Of a stretch of 64,000 nt of DNA, positions 22,031 through 34,470 are shown in pieces. Under the pieces are notes generated by a model, which worked only from the letters and a program-made list of their open reading frames with translations, did no database searches and was not told the origin of the DNA. This DNA comes from Synaphobranchus kaupii (lineage: Eukaryota; Chordata; Actinopteri; Anguilliformes; Synaphobranchidae). The translations under genes were made by a program, and so were the position numbers. Positions within the stretch are counted from its first letter, which is position 1. Each line of letters begins with the position of its first letter. The stretch covers positions 50,985,579 through 51,049,578 of the forward strand of contig CM056379.1 in assembly GCA_029718625.1 (NCBI GenBank), read 5' to 3'.

Positions 22031-23040
22031 TGAATATCTGGTTTCACCTCCAAGGGGTGACTATGAGCACTTAAACTGGGCTAAACAGAGAAGAATGAAT
22101 GGGGGTCAATGGAAGTTTTTTTTCCAGAAACCCAGCTCAAGTTGGAGAAAATTTGCAGACTGCAGATAAGAAAATATGCATTTCTATGCACTTAGATTAA
22201 TTAAATCTTGAAAATACTTTTTTTTTCTCTGGTTATGTAAATTAGGTCATGAATATTCATGACCTCTTTGGACGTGAGACTCAAAAGCAAGATGGACGGC
22301 GCCGCAACCAGCCAGAGTCGTTAGGTAATAACAGCACAAGAATGACACCTATGAGGATAAAGAAAGTACTAGGTAGCTACCGGCGGTACATCACCTTGTA
22401 TTTTATAGACAATCTGATTTTAACAAGAATCTTCTAGAGAATATCTGGTTTTACTTAGCAAGCGAGGGCTGGCTGCAGTGCACGTCAATCACTTTTCACA
22501 TCGACAACACATCTTTTCAAGATCACTTTATTAGAATGCTCAGTACATTTATATTTCCACCGTGTTGTTATACAAGGTTAATATAACCTAGCTAGGTAGA
22601 TGTATAGTAGGCTAAGCCATCTTTGTCATAATGTTTGTTTGCTTGCTATCTAACCAACTACTAGCTAATTGGCTACCATCAAACAGGACAGGATTGTTGC
22701 CTGAGAAGCCTCTAATGAATATTTATGAACCGGAGAACTCGTCAACATTGTGTAGCATCAATGCTAGTGGAAATGTTTTGAAAGTGAGATCATAACACAA
22801 CCATCGATTGCATGCCGACTTATAATTATGTATTCATTATAAGCATTAGGCCATGTAACAATGCTAGTAATACTCCAGTTACGAAATATTTCAAATCGAT
22901 TGTGATGATAATTTTATAGCATTTAGCTCCAGTCATCTCCATGTATTTTTCCAGATTCTACTGTTTAGCAGTGCCTCAGCACTGCCCCCTGATGCTCAAA
23001 GCATGACATTGCACTTTTTTCCCATTCCATTGCAGTCATA
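22031..23040. other. Intergenic, nothing recognised
   Basis: No gene. A 20-bp perfect palindrome GGTCATGAATATTCATGACC sits near 22,244. Confidence 0.4.
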
Positions 23041-23858
23041 GAGTACTCAAGTGACTATGTCACACTGGTTTTGGAAGTAAATTCCTCATTCATTTAGAGC
23101 ATAGACATTAACTAAAACTTACTTTTAAAACGATTTCTAGTGATTATGTCTTACCGTCAATTTCCTGGATTGTTCAATATAACGCCCGTTCGCAAACTAT
23201 GTTGTTTTTCTGGACCAGCTTCAAGTATATTTTACGTTTTAGTATTTTTTTGTGAATATACCAGTGCTGGCACTGTTTAAAAACTCGACATCCCATAATT
23301 CCCTCCGGATGAGCAGCGTTGTCTCCAAACGTTGTCATATAACGTTAGCCAGCAGTAGCACACAGCTCCGTTTTTAAACACTTTTTTCTAACGTTAGCTA
23401 GCTAGCTTGAAAGACTAAAAGCTAGAATTGCTTTATGTGGTTAACCGTAGCGTAGTTTCTGACCTTGTCGGGCGGGCTTCTCAACTTAGCAAGCTAACGT
23501 TAGCTCGTCTTCAGCGGCAGTACTCCCATCTTTCAAAAATGTCCAGACAGACGATGATGATATCTTATTGGTCGAGATCCACCCGTGCGTTGCAGTGCTG
23601 GATATGTAGTCCGTTAAAGTGGACTACAAGTCGAACTACAATCATGAATCCATTACTTTAAAAAATAAAAATTGGAACATGCGATATATGGTCTATGTCC
23701 TTATACCACACAGGCTAATCCAGGAACATTTCGGCTCATTCTATAAATCAGATTTCAAGAAATAGTTGATAGTCTCCGAAGCCCGTTCTATCTGTGATAG
23801 GGAATTTACTTCAAAAAACCAGACTCCGCCCATGTCTGACGTACTCACTTGAGTACTC
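23041..23858. mobile_element. Non-autonomous TIR element, 818 bp
   Basis: Left end GAGTACTCAAGTGA and right end TCACTTGAGTACTC, flanked by TA. About 45 bp of weaker inverted similarity follows (GGAAGTAAATTCC against GGAATTTACTTC). No coding sequence. Confidence 0.6.
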
Positions 23859-24300
23859 TATTGGAGTTGGCAAGGCTTTCTCTCTCTATGGCTGTGTCTG
23901 AATCAGAGCCCTATCTACTGTGCCCTGTCTCCTGCATACAGTGCACTGGCAGAAGTGTGCTGTTTAATGTGCACTGTTTAGCAGTCTGCGAAAAATATAC
24001 GCCATACTATTTTCCAACCGTACTGTGAAAGTGTCGTAAGCAGGTCATAAGAAGTCCCACCAGTGTTGCCATGTCCGTGGTTTAACAGCTAAATTGGGCT
24101 ACTTTCAAAGTGCAGTCACGGGTAAAAATGAAAAGTCGCGAAGCACGCACTTATTTTAAAAAGTAAAAATATTTCTATTTAAAATATGTTGGTTTCGGTT
24201 AAAAATATATTTTGGGCTAGTTTTGAGAACTACAGAATCCTTCACTTCAGAATCTGAAGGAAGCAGCAAGTAAGGATGTGCCACCGGATATCGAAGGGCA

Positions 24301-25657
24301 ATGGAAAAAACAGAGGAAGGGGTTGAGATATGGGAAGGAGAGACAAAACGGAGAAGAGAACCAAGGAGAGCTGAGAGAGACTCGAGGGGAAGAGAATATG
24401 ACATCAGAGGAAAAGTGAAACTAAGGTCAACTGCCTACCCCAGAGAAGAATCAAGTTCCTCTGATGGAGACGACTCAGACCACAGTATCGCTCTCGTGAG
24501 AAGAATGAATGAGAAGATAGCAAGGGGAATGCAGGAGGAAACCCGAAGAGAGGTGAATGGAGCAGAACAAGCATTCCTGCGTGAGAAAAGGGAATCTGGA
24601 TACGCGCAGCGACAGGTTCAAGAATTAAAGCAAGTCTACGATATCATGAGAGACATCCAGAACAGTGCCAGCAAAATCCTCAGGAAAAGCAGCAGGGAGA
24701 GAAGAGCAACAGATCGATACCGCCCAGGGGATGGAGGAGAGGAAGAGATTGAAGAAACATTCCTGGCCTCACTGCAAGTGATACCCCAACCGGGGGGACA
24801 ACAGCCACTCACTAAGTACACTCCATGGTCATCAATGGATCTGGAAAACATGATAAAGTATTTACCAAGAATAACAGAGGGAGCAGGGCCATGGATAGCG
24901 AAGGTGGAGATAAAAACTACCCATCTGCCCTGTGCATAGGAGATGTTAAGCAGCTCCTAGCAAGATGTGTGGGACACCAGGTCAGGGAAGTAATGGACTT
25001 GGCAGGCCTAAAAGGACCCACAGGTTGGACGGAGAACCATTCAACAGACACAAACCAGGTGTGTGGGCCGCTTTGAGAAAGTTGTTTCCACACAGAGCAA
25101 ACCTTGAAGAAATACCGAGTGCAGAACTAAAAGAAGGAGAGGACATCCATGACTTCATCAACAGAATGCAGGAGGCATGGAACACAAATATGGGAGAACT
25201 ATATGATGCATCGCTAGGAACGCTGACAATGTTCTTTCACATGTTATGCAAAGCATTGCCCGAACCAGTAGGGGTGGCCCTAAACAAGGTTGTGGGACTT
25301 CCCCAAGAAAATTGGGAGAAACAAAGAGCTAATATTGTTCACCATGTGAGGTTGTACAGAGATAATGTAAAAAGTACCAAAGGGCAGAACAAATCTCTGA
25401 AGAAGAAGCTATTACTTCTCCAGATAGCCGAGAAGGAGAAAGAAGAACAAGTAACTCAAGCAGCAGTGATAACCCAGACACCACACCAAGCCCCAGGAGG
25501 GCAGAGCTCACCAATAGGATGGACAGGACCGAATAACTAAGGGCTGGTGGCCCCATGGAGCCAACTGGGGCAGTGGCAGCCGACAGGCCAGAGAGGACCA
25601 GAGCCAAGAGACAGAGAATGCTGGAAATGCGGGAAGCTGGGACACTGGGTCAGGGAC
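24301..25657 (+). pseudogene. Retroviral gag-like polyprotein, disrupted
   Basis: Piece 1 (24,301-24,939) is a charged matrix-like region with a Ser/Asp cluster and a likely coiled coil. Frameshifts occur around 24,905-24,930 and 25,020-25,060. Piece 2 (to 25,540) resembles a capsid C-terminal region (GEDIHDFINRMQEAWN). After a TAA stop the same frame gives one zinc knuckle, C-x2-C-x4-H (25,619-25,645), whose last cysteine position is a TGA stop (25,658-25,660). The Arg/Gly/Gln-rich sequence that follows leads to a protease-like start near 25,960. Class is uncertain (class I/epsilon-like by layout). Confidence 0.65.
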
Positions 25658-26486
25658 TGATGGACAGGTCAGAGAAGAGGCCGGGGCAACCCCAGAGTAA
25701 AGGGAGGATTTCAACCAAGGGGCTACATGAACCAAGGAGCAAACCCTGGGGGTTGGCCTCAGAGAATACCGTCACATCAAGAACGCAAGAACCAGATGGA
25801 AATGACCCCACAGCAAAATACATATGGGCATCAGCAGGAGGGATGGCAGCCACAACAACAATGGGGAATCTGCCCCTACCACAATCAATAGGGATGCCCT
25901 GAGAATCCCAAACCCCTAGGAGCAGAGTGTGAGGCAAGGGAAATGCTATCCATAACATCCAGTGGAGCCACAGCTGAACCACGAGTAAATATATATAAAA
26001 GCATTTCCGCAGAGCGAATTGGAGTAAAGGGAGTAAAAGCATTTCCGCAGTCACGAAGGTGCCCAGCCCAAGAACGGTGAAGGAGATGCATATTCCTAGG
26101 AATGATGGGATACTGCAGGCAATGGATTTTGCTGATCTCCCGTCCACATGATCACATATACTGACTCCAGGACACGAAGAAAAGAACAACACAAAGGGGA
26201 CATAATAAAGCCCCAACTGGCTAAAGGCCCATAGGGTAGATGAATCAGACACATAGATAAATTAAGGAAAAGGGCCAAGAAGATAGGAGATGCCTGAGTG
26301 AAGTGCTAGTAACCTCTCCTCAGGCTAAACATTATCCATACCCACTGTGTTAAAGTTAAGTTAAAGTATAAATTAATTCATAAAACTAACCCACTGCAAA
26401 TGTTTTAAATATCATACTCGACCGGGGGAAACAGAAAGGAAATGGGACAAAGGAATGTGAGACGAAATGGTCTCAAAGGTGGGATA

Positions 26487-27046
26487 TGTAGAAGTAAGAT
26501 GTTTTCAGGCTCAAAAGCCACATATGCAAAATCTAAATTAAATATGAGTGCAGGGGGGGAAACACTGAGAGTGAGTAGAAAGTGAAGGGAGAGAGAGGTT
26601 TTCTGTCTCCCAGGCTGTTTGATAACAAAAGATAAGACAGACCATACGCAGGCTAGGCAATGGGCTGTGACGCAAGGCACAAATCATGCATAGGTAGAGC
26701 AACCCCTCTGCGTAGATATGGTCCGATCCTACTTTAGCAGATGCATGCAAAATAACTTTATTGGCTAAAATTATGATGGAAGGGTGTCATTGGTTTATTA
26801 GCTAGGAAGAGGAGGGGTTATGAAAGTATATAAGCCACTGTTTTTTTGTGTTTGGGGAACTCCTGAATCCTCTGCGTAGAAGAAAGGACTTCCCACTGGC
26901 CAGTGCTCAATAAAAGGGATAAAAAGAATACAAGTCTCTGCAGGATTATTTCCTTCATTTTCATCCAACCAAGGGTGAGACTTCTCCAGCTAAAAACCCA
27001 CCTCAAATTAAACCTAATGAGGAGAAAGTAAAGACTTACCTCTGCA
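26487..27046 (+). mobile_element. 3' LTR of the endogenous retrovirus, 560 bp
   Basis: Begins TGTAGAAG after a purine-rich tract (AAAGGTGGG) and ends CTCTGCA. It holds a TATA-like TATATAAG at about 26,827 and AATAAA at about 26,909. It is clearly related to the solo LTR at 60,004-60,723 (GGGGAACTCCTGAATCCTCT, CCTAATGAGGAGAAAGTAAA). Confidence 0.7.
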
Positions 27047-28864
27047 GTCGCCATTTGGCTGGAAAGTCTTGCAAGATCTGGCAACCCTGCGCCCCACCCT
27101 TGCGCTGCCATGTCACATGTTGTTTTTGTTGCATTTGAAGGAAAACGTCAGCGAAGCTGCGCCTCATTTTTTTAAAACGAAGCTTCACGTCATATTTATG
27201 CGACCAAAATGTTTGTGTACTTCTTGAAGTGTGCTCCCGAATGTACTCCAGGGGCTCTATCTTGGCGATCTTGGCGCTTAGTCTAAGTGTATGGCGTAAA
27301 GTCCATTTTGGGCGTGTCCAAGTCCACTTTTGCTATTTTAACGGCGTGTTTTTTGGGCGCTAAGCACGGCGCAAGGTGCAAATGGGCTGAACCTAGTCGC
27401 TTCATTAATTATAGGTGTGTCTTGGGTGTGACATGCAATAAACCAATCAAAATGTCATATCCCATTCCCTTTAAAAGCCTGCTTTTCCACCTTGGCGGAT
27501 TGCTTATGATGGCGAAACAGACATGCTCGTGCGTGCATAGTGCGATCAAGGAATAGGCTATATGGATCAATAGTATGATCAATATTATTCGGACTAACCA
27601 TTATGAGTTCCCGGTAATTCCTGACAGTGATGTTTTTTTACAAAATATATGCGGTTAAATTTCATTAAAAGCACCTGCAACAGCTGAGAATAAGCTACCA
27701 ATGGCTTCCGTCTCACCTTAGAAAACGCCAAATTAGCCTGCTTGTTTAACGAATTTTGATTGATTATGCAATGAAGCAATTAACTCATGTTCAAGCTTCA
27801 TCTGAAGTTCATTAAGCTACCCAAATTCTAATTTTGATTAATAACATATAACGTTATTTTTCCTAAATGATGACACTAAATACAATAAAGCTGTCAGGTT
27901 GGCAACCCATAGGTTCACACATATTTTCCCTTGTTTTATAATGTCCTGCTTATGGAAATGTGACCAACCTGTTTTACTCGTAGCGTAGGCTAATGCTTTT
28001 AAACAATCCACTTTCCCAGGAAGACTGTTGAAGGACGATTTACAGCAGGGGAAACAGACCTGCTCATGCATGAAGTTAAAGCGCACATGCAGAGAATGGC
28101 ATTAAAATTAATTGTGAATTAATTGTGTAATGTGCTGCAAATTTTTTCCGTTTCTAATTAGACGCTTAGTTCTCTTTAAAATCGTTTTATTCAGTTATGG
28201 AATAACAGGTGAAATCAGCGGGGTTTTAATAAGCTGAGAGTATGGAAACCTTGTCACTGTCATTTTAAAATTATGAAGGACGAAGAATACAGTTCAAATT
28301 CAGTTAACATGGTGACATTTATCTCCGTTTTTTAACCGTATGCTATTGAAAAAACCTTATGCACAGCGAATCCGCTGTAGCCTCGGCTATTTGAAAAACA
28401 ATAAATGCAATATTCACTGGACAAACTTTTTTCAATCACAAACCATTCTATTTACTTACAGGCTGTAGAGCTGTATTGTAAGACATCTGAAGCGCATTTT
28501 CAGAACTCAAATGTCCGTCTATTGCAGTGCGCGAGTTTTCCATCATTGACAATTCACGCATTAGGCTTGATATGTTATCAGCAAAGCCATTTTTAATGGA
28601 TAGCCATTGTCCCGTAACAGAAGATTGTTCCCCCAGAAGATTACAGGAATTATTGGCAAATATAGGCTAAGTCACAGCTTGATCTAGGATAATTGCAAAT
28701 AGTCTATACATGTAACCTTACATGTACCATCGCACATCGCCTGGATGTTGATGGAGTGGTCTGAAAGCAATTTAATGTGGAAATTCCTTTTGCTGAGGGA
28801 CAAGTATGTGGTATTTGACTTATGGACCCTTTTATTATTATGCATTTTTTGATATAGCCTACAC

Positions 28865-29068
28865 CAGGGGTGTCAAACTCCAGTCCTGGAGGGCCGCAGT
28901 GTCTACAGGTATTTGTGGTTTCCTTTCAATCAGCACCCAGTTAAAGCATTGAGAACAAGGTGTGTGGACTTCTTAGCCAATTAGTGACTTAAATTAATCA
29001 CTTGTGCTTAAACGCACCAAAAACCAGCAGACACTGCGGCCCTCCAGGACCGGAGCTTGACACCCCTG
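28865..29068. mobile_element. hAT MITE, 204 bp
   Basis: Ends CAGGGGTGTCAAACTCCAGT and complement-like CTTGACACCCCTG; perfect 8-bp duplication GCCTACAC at 28,857-28,864 and 29,069-29,076. A relative of the 206-bp family at 13,298 and 42,398. Confidence 0.88.
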
Positions 29069-29432
29069 GCCTACACAATAATATTTCACATTGTAATCTT
29101 GATATTTTTAGTCATGCTTGTGCGCGCCCCTGTGTGTAACAGAAAGGAGGGTGTACGCGCGTTGTGAACACGCCTATGTAGGCGCACTTATATGCGCCGT
29201 TAAAATAACATGTAAAAAATTGCGACATGACTTTAGACCAGGTTTGTGGTGGTTTTAGCGCAAGCGCTTTCTGCTGGCTCAAGATAGCAATACGCCAAAA
29301 ATGATCCTCGCCACTCCTCATCTTAAGACCAACTCGCCCAGTTCACTTGTAATCGGCGCGAGAATACATGGTATTTAAACGACATGAGCGGCAGGCGTTA
29401 TAATGAGCCCAGCGCCGGGTGTAAGATAGCAA

Positions 29433-29527
29433 AGACTGAATGAATGAATGAATGAATGAATGAATGAATGAATGATCTTTATTGTCATTGTACAGGTACA
29501 ACGAAATTGAAAGACACTTGCGTTTGG
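29433..29527 (-). mobile_element. LINE 3' tail fragment (L2/CR1-like) with TGAA repeat
   Basis: On the minus strand the sequence ends AATTTCGTTGTACCTG..ACAATGACAATAAAGATC followed by about ten ATTC units, the usual tail of fish L2-like LINEs. Only the tail is present. Confidence 0.5.
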
Positions 29528-29689
29528 GTTAGCGCCGCTTAGCGCCGGGTGTAAGATAGAGGCCCAGGTGTTTCAAGTATACAGCAATTTGAAAAAATGT
29601 TCACCTACTCAACGACATTCTTGTCCTATCTACTCACCAAGGCCACTCAATAGAGTGGAAGAGTGCTGATTTGGACACAGCCTATGAGC

Positions 29690-29970
29690 TTTGCTTTTCA
29701 AGAAGTAGGTACACAAACATTTTGGTCGCATAAATATGATGTGAGCTTCCTTTTAAAAAATTGGGTTTTCCTTCACATACAAGAAAAACAACACGTGACA
29801 TGGCAAGGCAAGGGTGGGACATCTTACGACACTTCCGCAGTATACGGTTGGAAAATAGTATTGAGAGGATATTTTTTTGTGTAGGGTACTGCACTGAAAC
29901 AGTGCACATTAAACAGCACTGTATGCAGGAGACAGGGCGCAGTAGATAGGGCTCTGAATAGGACCCCTGT
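29690..29970. repeat. Second, deleted copy of the GTGTCCGAAT repeat
   Basis: Adjacent to the nested copy and in the opposite orientation: CACAAACATTTTGGTCGCATA, then GACAGGGCGCAGTAGATAGG. It lacks one end and about 250 bp of the middle compared with 39,748-40,380. Confidence 0.6.
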
Positions 29971-31862
29971 TCCCTGTCCCCTGTCCACTCAGACTCCTGT
30001 CTACTATGTGCCCTGTCCACTCACTTTGCAAGCAGTGTGCGAAAGAAATCCCGCAAAACTCTTTCCAAACTAGTGAGAAAGTAGTTCGTAATATATATAT
30101 ATATTTTGTTTTTTTTATTGAGAATATCAATCAGTTAACATATGACGATTGTTACAAAGTGTATATTATGAATGAAGAATTAACAAAAATAAAATAAAAA
30201 AGAGTAGTTTGTAATATGAGCCTATTGTGTACCATATATATGCATGTACGCTTTTATGTGTCTTTTATGTTTTTACTTCTGGGTTACTTGCTGAAACTGT
30301 CGGATGAGTGCAGCGTTTCTGCAGATGAGTGTGTTCCTGAATTCCCTCAACAAAACTCCGGAAATAACAGGTTCATCCTGGTATTTTAAGTGTCCCCATT
30401 TGTGAGAAAAAGTCGCCCACTCAAAAGCTTTTTGACGAAATGGACTCAAATATGCGCCCTCAAAAGGGTGTTGGGCAGGGCCGGAGTGGGACTCATTTTC
30501 AGCCCGGGAGTTTAATGTCTCAGAGCAGCCCACTTTGGAGTGGGGGGGGGGGGGGGGGGGGGGGGGGCTCCACAATGACAATTTATTTTCTCAATTTTTT
30601 TAAATATAGAACAATTTTAAGATATATACAAGATATAACAAGTAAAATAGGTATGAATAGTGATGATATTAGAACCAACTGTCTGGACTTTTTAGATTTT
30701 ACACACACTGGTAGCCTACAGCTCTACCTGTGCTGTCCATAGCTGGGATCCTTCTGGGCTCGTGGCTTGGTCCTGGCACTGCCTCATCAATGACTTGGCC
30801 TAACAGCAGACTCTGCTCTGTCACTTAAATCATAATAATAATAATACATAAGAGTAATACCTTTCATAGCCCAATAATAATTATTATATACAACTTCAGT
30901 AAGTAGGCTAATGCTGTGCAAATAAAGCATATTGTCCTAACGTTAGCTATTTAATGTCTGGGAAAGTAAGACAGCCATATTTTTCATGTGTCCCCAATAT
31001 GAAATTGTTATTGAGTCACAATATATGACTCACTGGAATAATGTTAACACTGACTATGAATAAAAACTGCGGTTAACTAGGCAATTGTTTTTGAACATTA
31101 ATAAATTACTGTTATCATAAGGCCTTTAATTGCCGTTTTAGTCATCGTTTTGCTAATTTAGTAAATAAACATTCTTAACTTCGCAGATGTTCACTTTCGT
31201 GACAATGCCCAGAAAGATATAAAACATCCATTCATGAAGATTAACTAACGTTAGCTCTCTGAATCTGAACATTTAAATCTCCATTAAGTTATCAAGTTAA
31301 ATTAACTATATTTGGCTGTTAACTTTTGCTAGATAGCTAACATTACCTAACGGTTGAAGGGTGACATTAGAGACGTCAAATAAATAAAAAGTTAATAACG
31401 TCAGCGAACAAAACCAACAAGAAGCAACAGCTACAGCAAGATACAGCAAGTAGCCTAGGCTATGTTATCTAACGTTAGCTAAGTTTGCTACATCTAGGGT
31501 TGTCACAATATTCCATTTTCATATCGTCGATATGCCTTTAAGAAATATCATGATATTCAACATTATCGTTCGTATATAATTATAGTGGATTAATGACAAC
31601 GTGAACAGAAGTAATTACCACGTGTGGCAGCATTGAGTTCTAATTGCAGTAGCCTTAGCGTTGCTTCTGGATCCGTGTACTTTTTGGACAATCGTTTCCC
31701 GTTTCAGAAACAGAAATTAAAAAACAAGAAACGAATGGTTATGCTCTATTCATTTTAAAAACAGAAATTGAAAAACGAGAATCAAATGGTTATTCGTTTT
31801 TGGATCCGTGTATAAATGAATGCCAACTGCAACATCCCATACTGTCACTCATCTCACAAAAC
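29971..31862. other. Intergenic, with a 26-base G run
   Basis: No gene. The plus strand has 26 consecutive G at 30,542-30,567. TAATAATACCTTTCATRGCC at about 30,850 recurs near 35,750, indicating shared repeat debris. Confidence 0.45.
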
Positions 31863-34470
31863 GCCGGTATACACTGTGCGATTTCTGCCACGATTTTTCA
31901 GTCCCAGACAAAATTTGCGAATCGTAGAAGAATCTTTCGTCGTGGCCGAAATCGCCCGTCTTAGATCGCTCAGTGTGACATACTCTCCGACAGCTGATTT
32001 TGTGAATCTGCGCCTACGACGGAAGACTGACAGTGTCAGAAATTTCGGGCCAAAATCTTGCAGTGTGACCGCTGCTACGACCACTGTGGAAGTTTCATGG
32101 ACAACCAATAGGAGAACAGCAACGCATGACGTAAGAGACAAACTCCTTTGTTTTCTCTATAACGTTACCGGTTTGCAAGCTAGTGATGGGCAAAACAGTT
32201 CACTTCAGTGACTCGAATCACTAGAATCAGTTCATTAAAAAGATTTGTTCACCAAATCGTTCAGTGCTTGGGCGGAGCTCCGACTGCGTACTGCGTAGTC
32301 CGACTCACTCAGTGAACTGAAACGGCCGAACGGTTCATGCGGAAGTGCTGTCGCTTTGACAAACGCACCAAACTCCGCTTACAAATCTTGATATTTTAAA
32401 AGTTTCCTCGTTGAATATCAATATTGGTGGTGAATGCTGGTTTTCAATGACTTTTAAGTCTTAACTTGCTGGGCCTGATTCTGACAGTTTGAGCTGCTGA
32501 TTATCACTCAGGATCACGTCACGTTAACTCACTGTCTAGTAGCCTTCAGTGAACGGATCACGACACGTTCGCTCGCAGAAGTCCACTCTGCGCGCTCGCT
32601 GCCTCGCTTGGCGCCCGCGCGCCCGTGAATGATTCGTTCAGCACAGCAGAACTGGTTTGCAGGGGACGAATCACGTTCGCTCGCGGCAGTCCCTCCCCCT
32701 CCCTGCACTCTCGCTGCTGATCAGATCCGTTCGAGAGCTCAACTGAACTGAGAAATGAACGGATCTTTTCAGTAAGTGATTCAGTTCAGTTCGTTCACCC
32801 AAAAGATTCGGTCTTTTGAACAAATCGTTCACGAACGACACAACACTATTGCAAGCGCTCTCAAACCATTTTGCGTCCCAAATAAACAGCCTTAAACTAA
32901 GTTGAGAAACTCGTCACTACCAATGTAATATCCTTAACGAAAGCAAAGAAAGGAAGAATGTTTCCTTTGAAGCACATCTCTCACTTCAGTAAATTTCGCC
33001 CCAGCCCATCTTGGATGAACAAACAAGTGAACGAATGCTCGGCTAGCTGTGTGCAATGTTGCCATATTCTTATATTAATTCCCCCCAAAAAACTCCTGAA
33101 AAAAGAAAGTTTTGTGAATGTGATGCAATTGATTATCATTTAGCTATCAGTGACTCTTACAATTTATTTGTGCCAGAGGTTTATACACCGTCAATGCACG
33201 TAGTGCGGGTCCCTACTGCAAGTAAGTTAGCTACTAGCTAGTTTTCATTGGCGTAGCTAACATGGCTAAACAAACAGCCTATCAATCACTTCATTTAAAA
33301 AAAAAAAAATATATATATTTTTTTTAAAAACGACGCTTGTGGGAGATTCAGACAAGCAGCTTGGATCAGACTCGGGCCGCCGAGCTTTGCGAAACCGCGG
33401 AGCTTGCGCGCAAGATAATACCAGGGGAGGTGAAGTAGCCTAGCCTACAGTAAAACTAGTAGGGACGCAGCGTAACGCTACTGTAAAGTCTGCAGACACT
33501 TTCCGGCGGTGCATAGAGAGTTTGTGGAAGTATTTTAGGCAGGCTTGTTCAAAACACGAGAACAGCAAACAGCATCGTGTAGCACTTGCTAAGTCAGCGC
33601 AGTTTTTCCTGTGAACATTTTTGTGCTGAAATGTCAGTGAAACGCCATCTCAACATTTCCATTCATAGAGAAACCGCATATGAAAGTATTACATCGTAAC
33701 GAACATGTGCAAAGCAGGATATTCCACTCCACGGGCATAGGGAAACGGAGGAGGCTATTAACCAAGGCAAGGGAACTTTATAGAAATATTATCTTTGGAC
33801 AATGATGACATTATAACCATAGCCTTTTCAACACTAAGCCCTGCCCTATTGTCATGTAGAAAACTTTCACACGCCAATTCAAATCCATCAAAGGTAGGCC
33901 TAAGTTGTGTTTATATTTTTTAAAAAGTTAGGCCATATAGCCTATAATCTCGTAGCTGTGTGCGTGCTGAGTTTTAACGTTCATTTTCCTTGCCTCTCCA
34001 CTGGAGGTCAATTGGATTCCGATCCGTTAGGCATTTTGCTTTTCTAAATGACTTTTTCGTTGAGCGTCTCACAACTTTGTCTGGTCATATTAGGAGCAAG
34101 ATCGCATAGGCTATAGGCCTATGTACTGGTTTATAGACTAGCCTGCTATAGAATGTGTTTGTTGTACAGAAAAGACAGACAGTGTTTGATTATTCTGTAT
34201 GGGGTCAACATTGTTGTAGGAGTGTTCCCATGCGAACCATTGATTTACAGTTTGTTATAGACTGTCTGTTGGAGTGCGTATTTGATCACGTCAGATGACG
34301 TCGGCTAGCCTACTTTAGCCAAATCGTAGGATAGAATCTCTGAACTTATTATAGAACGCTTTGGATCTTATCACACAGTCTGACTACAACGAAGATTATC
34401 GTGGCTGCATCGCACAGTCTGACATGCAACAATCGTAAAGGACGGCAGAAATCGCATAGTGTATACCGGC
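31863..34470. mobile_element. TIR element of 2.6 kb with nested hAT element
   Basis: Left end GCCGGTATACACTGTGCGAT (31,863) and right end complement (to 34,470), 27 bp with two mismatches. No transposase seen. Overlapping frames at 31,816-32,211 (plus) and 31,854-32,141 (minus) are side effects of this repeat. Target duplication not resolved. Confidence 0.6.
32181..32848. mobile_element. hAT-like element, 668 bp
   Basis: Begins TAGTGATGGGCAAAACAGTT and ends GAACGACACAACACTA, with a perfect 8-bp duplication TTGCAAGC at 32,173-32,180 and 32,849-32,856. Inside are many TTCGTTCA/TGAACGA-like repeats and a GC-rich middle. Non-coding. Confidence 0.85.

Larger units (their letters stand above)
24228..27046 (+). 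mobile_element. Decayed endogenous retrovirus: gag, start of pro, 3' LTR
   Basis: Retrovirus-like order gag-nucleocapsid-protease start, followed directly by an LTR; the rest of pol and env is absent and no 5' LTR or primer-binding site is found. Reading frames are broken by at least two frameshifts and several stops. The left junction (after GTTTTGAG) and the right junction (before TCGCC) abut in the uninterrupted host repeat with at most 1 bp duplicated. It is an old, defective copy. Confidence 0.75.
27253..29564. mobile_element. GGCTCTATCTT-ended non-autonomous element, 2.3 kb
   Basis: Left end GGCTCTATCTTGGCG and right end CGCCGGGTGTAAGATAGAGGCC are imperfect inverted repeats; CAGG flanks both. 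No transposase ORF. It carries a nested hAT MITE and a LINE tail with a TGAA microsatellite. The right flank (CAGGTGTTTCAAGTATAC) resumes the host repeat. Confidence 0.6.
23890..29682. mobile_element. GTGTCCGAAT dispersed repeat, opened by two insertions
   Basis: Host element made of 23,890-24,227, 27,047-27,252 and 29,565-29,682, inverted relative to the uninterrupted copy at 39,748-40,380. Ends GGCTGTGTCTGAATC and complement; TAT flanks both. The gaps hold an endogenous retrovirus and a 2.3-kb element. The alignment to the uninterrupted copy defines both insertion points. Confidence 0.75.

Noticed and set aside
25650..26252. 200-codon minus-strand frame
   Set aside because: Shadow of the retroviral gag/pro region on the plus strand, where the zinc knuckle is found.
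30273..30742. Opposed frames of about 100 codons with poly-Pro and poly-Gly
   Set aside because: They are created by the 26-base G run and have no other support.
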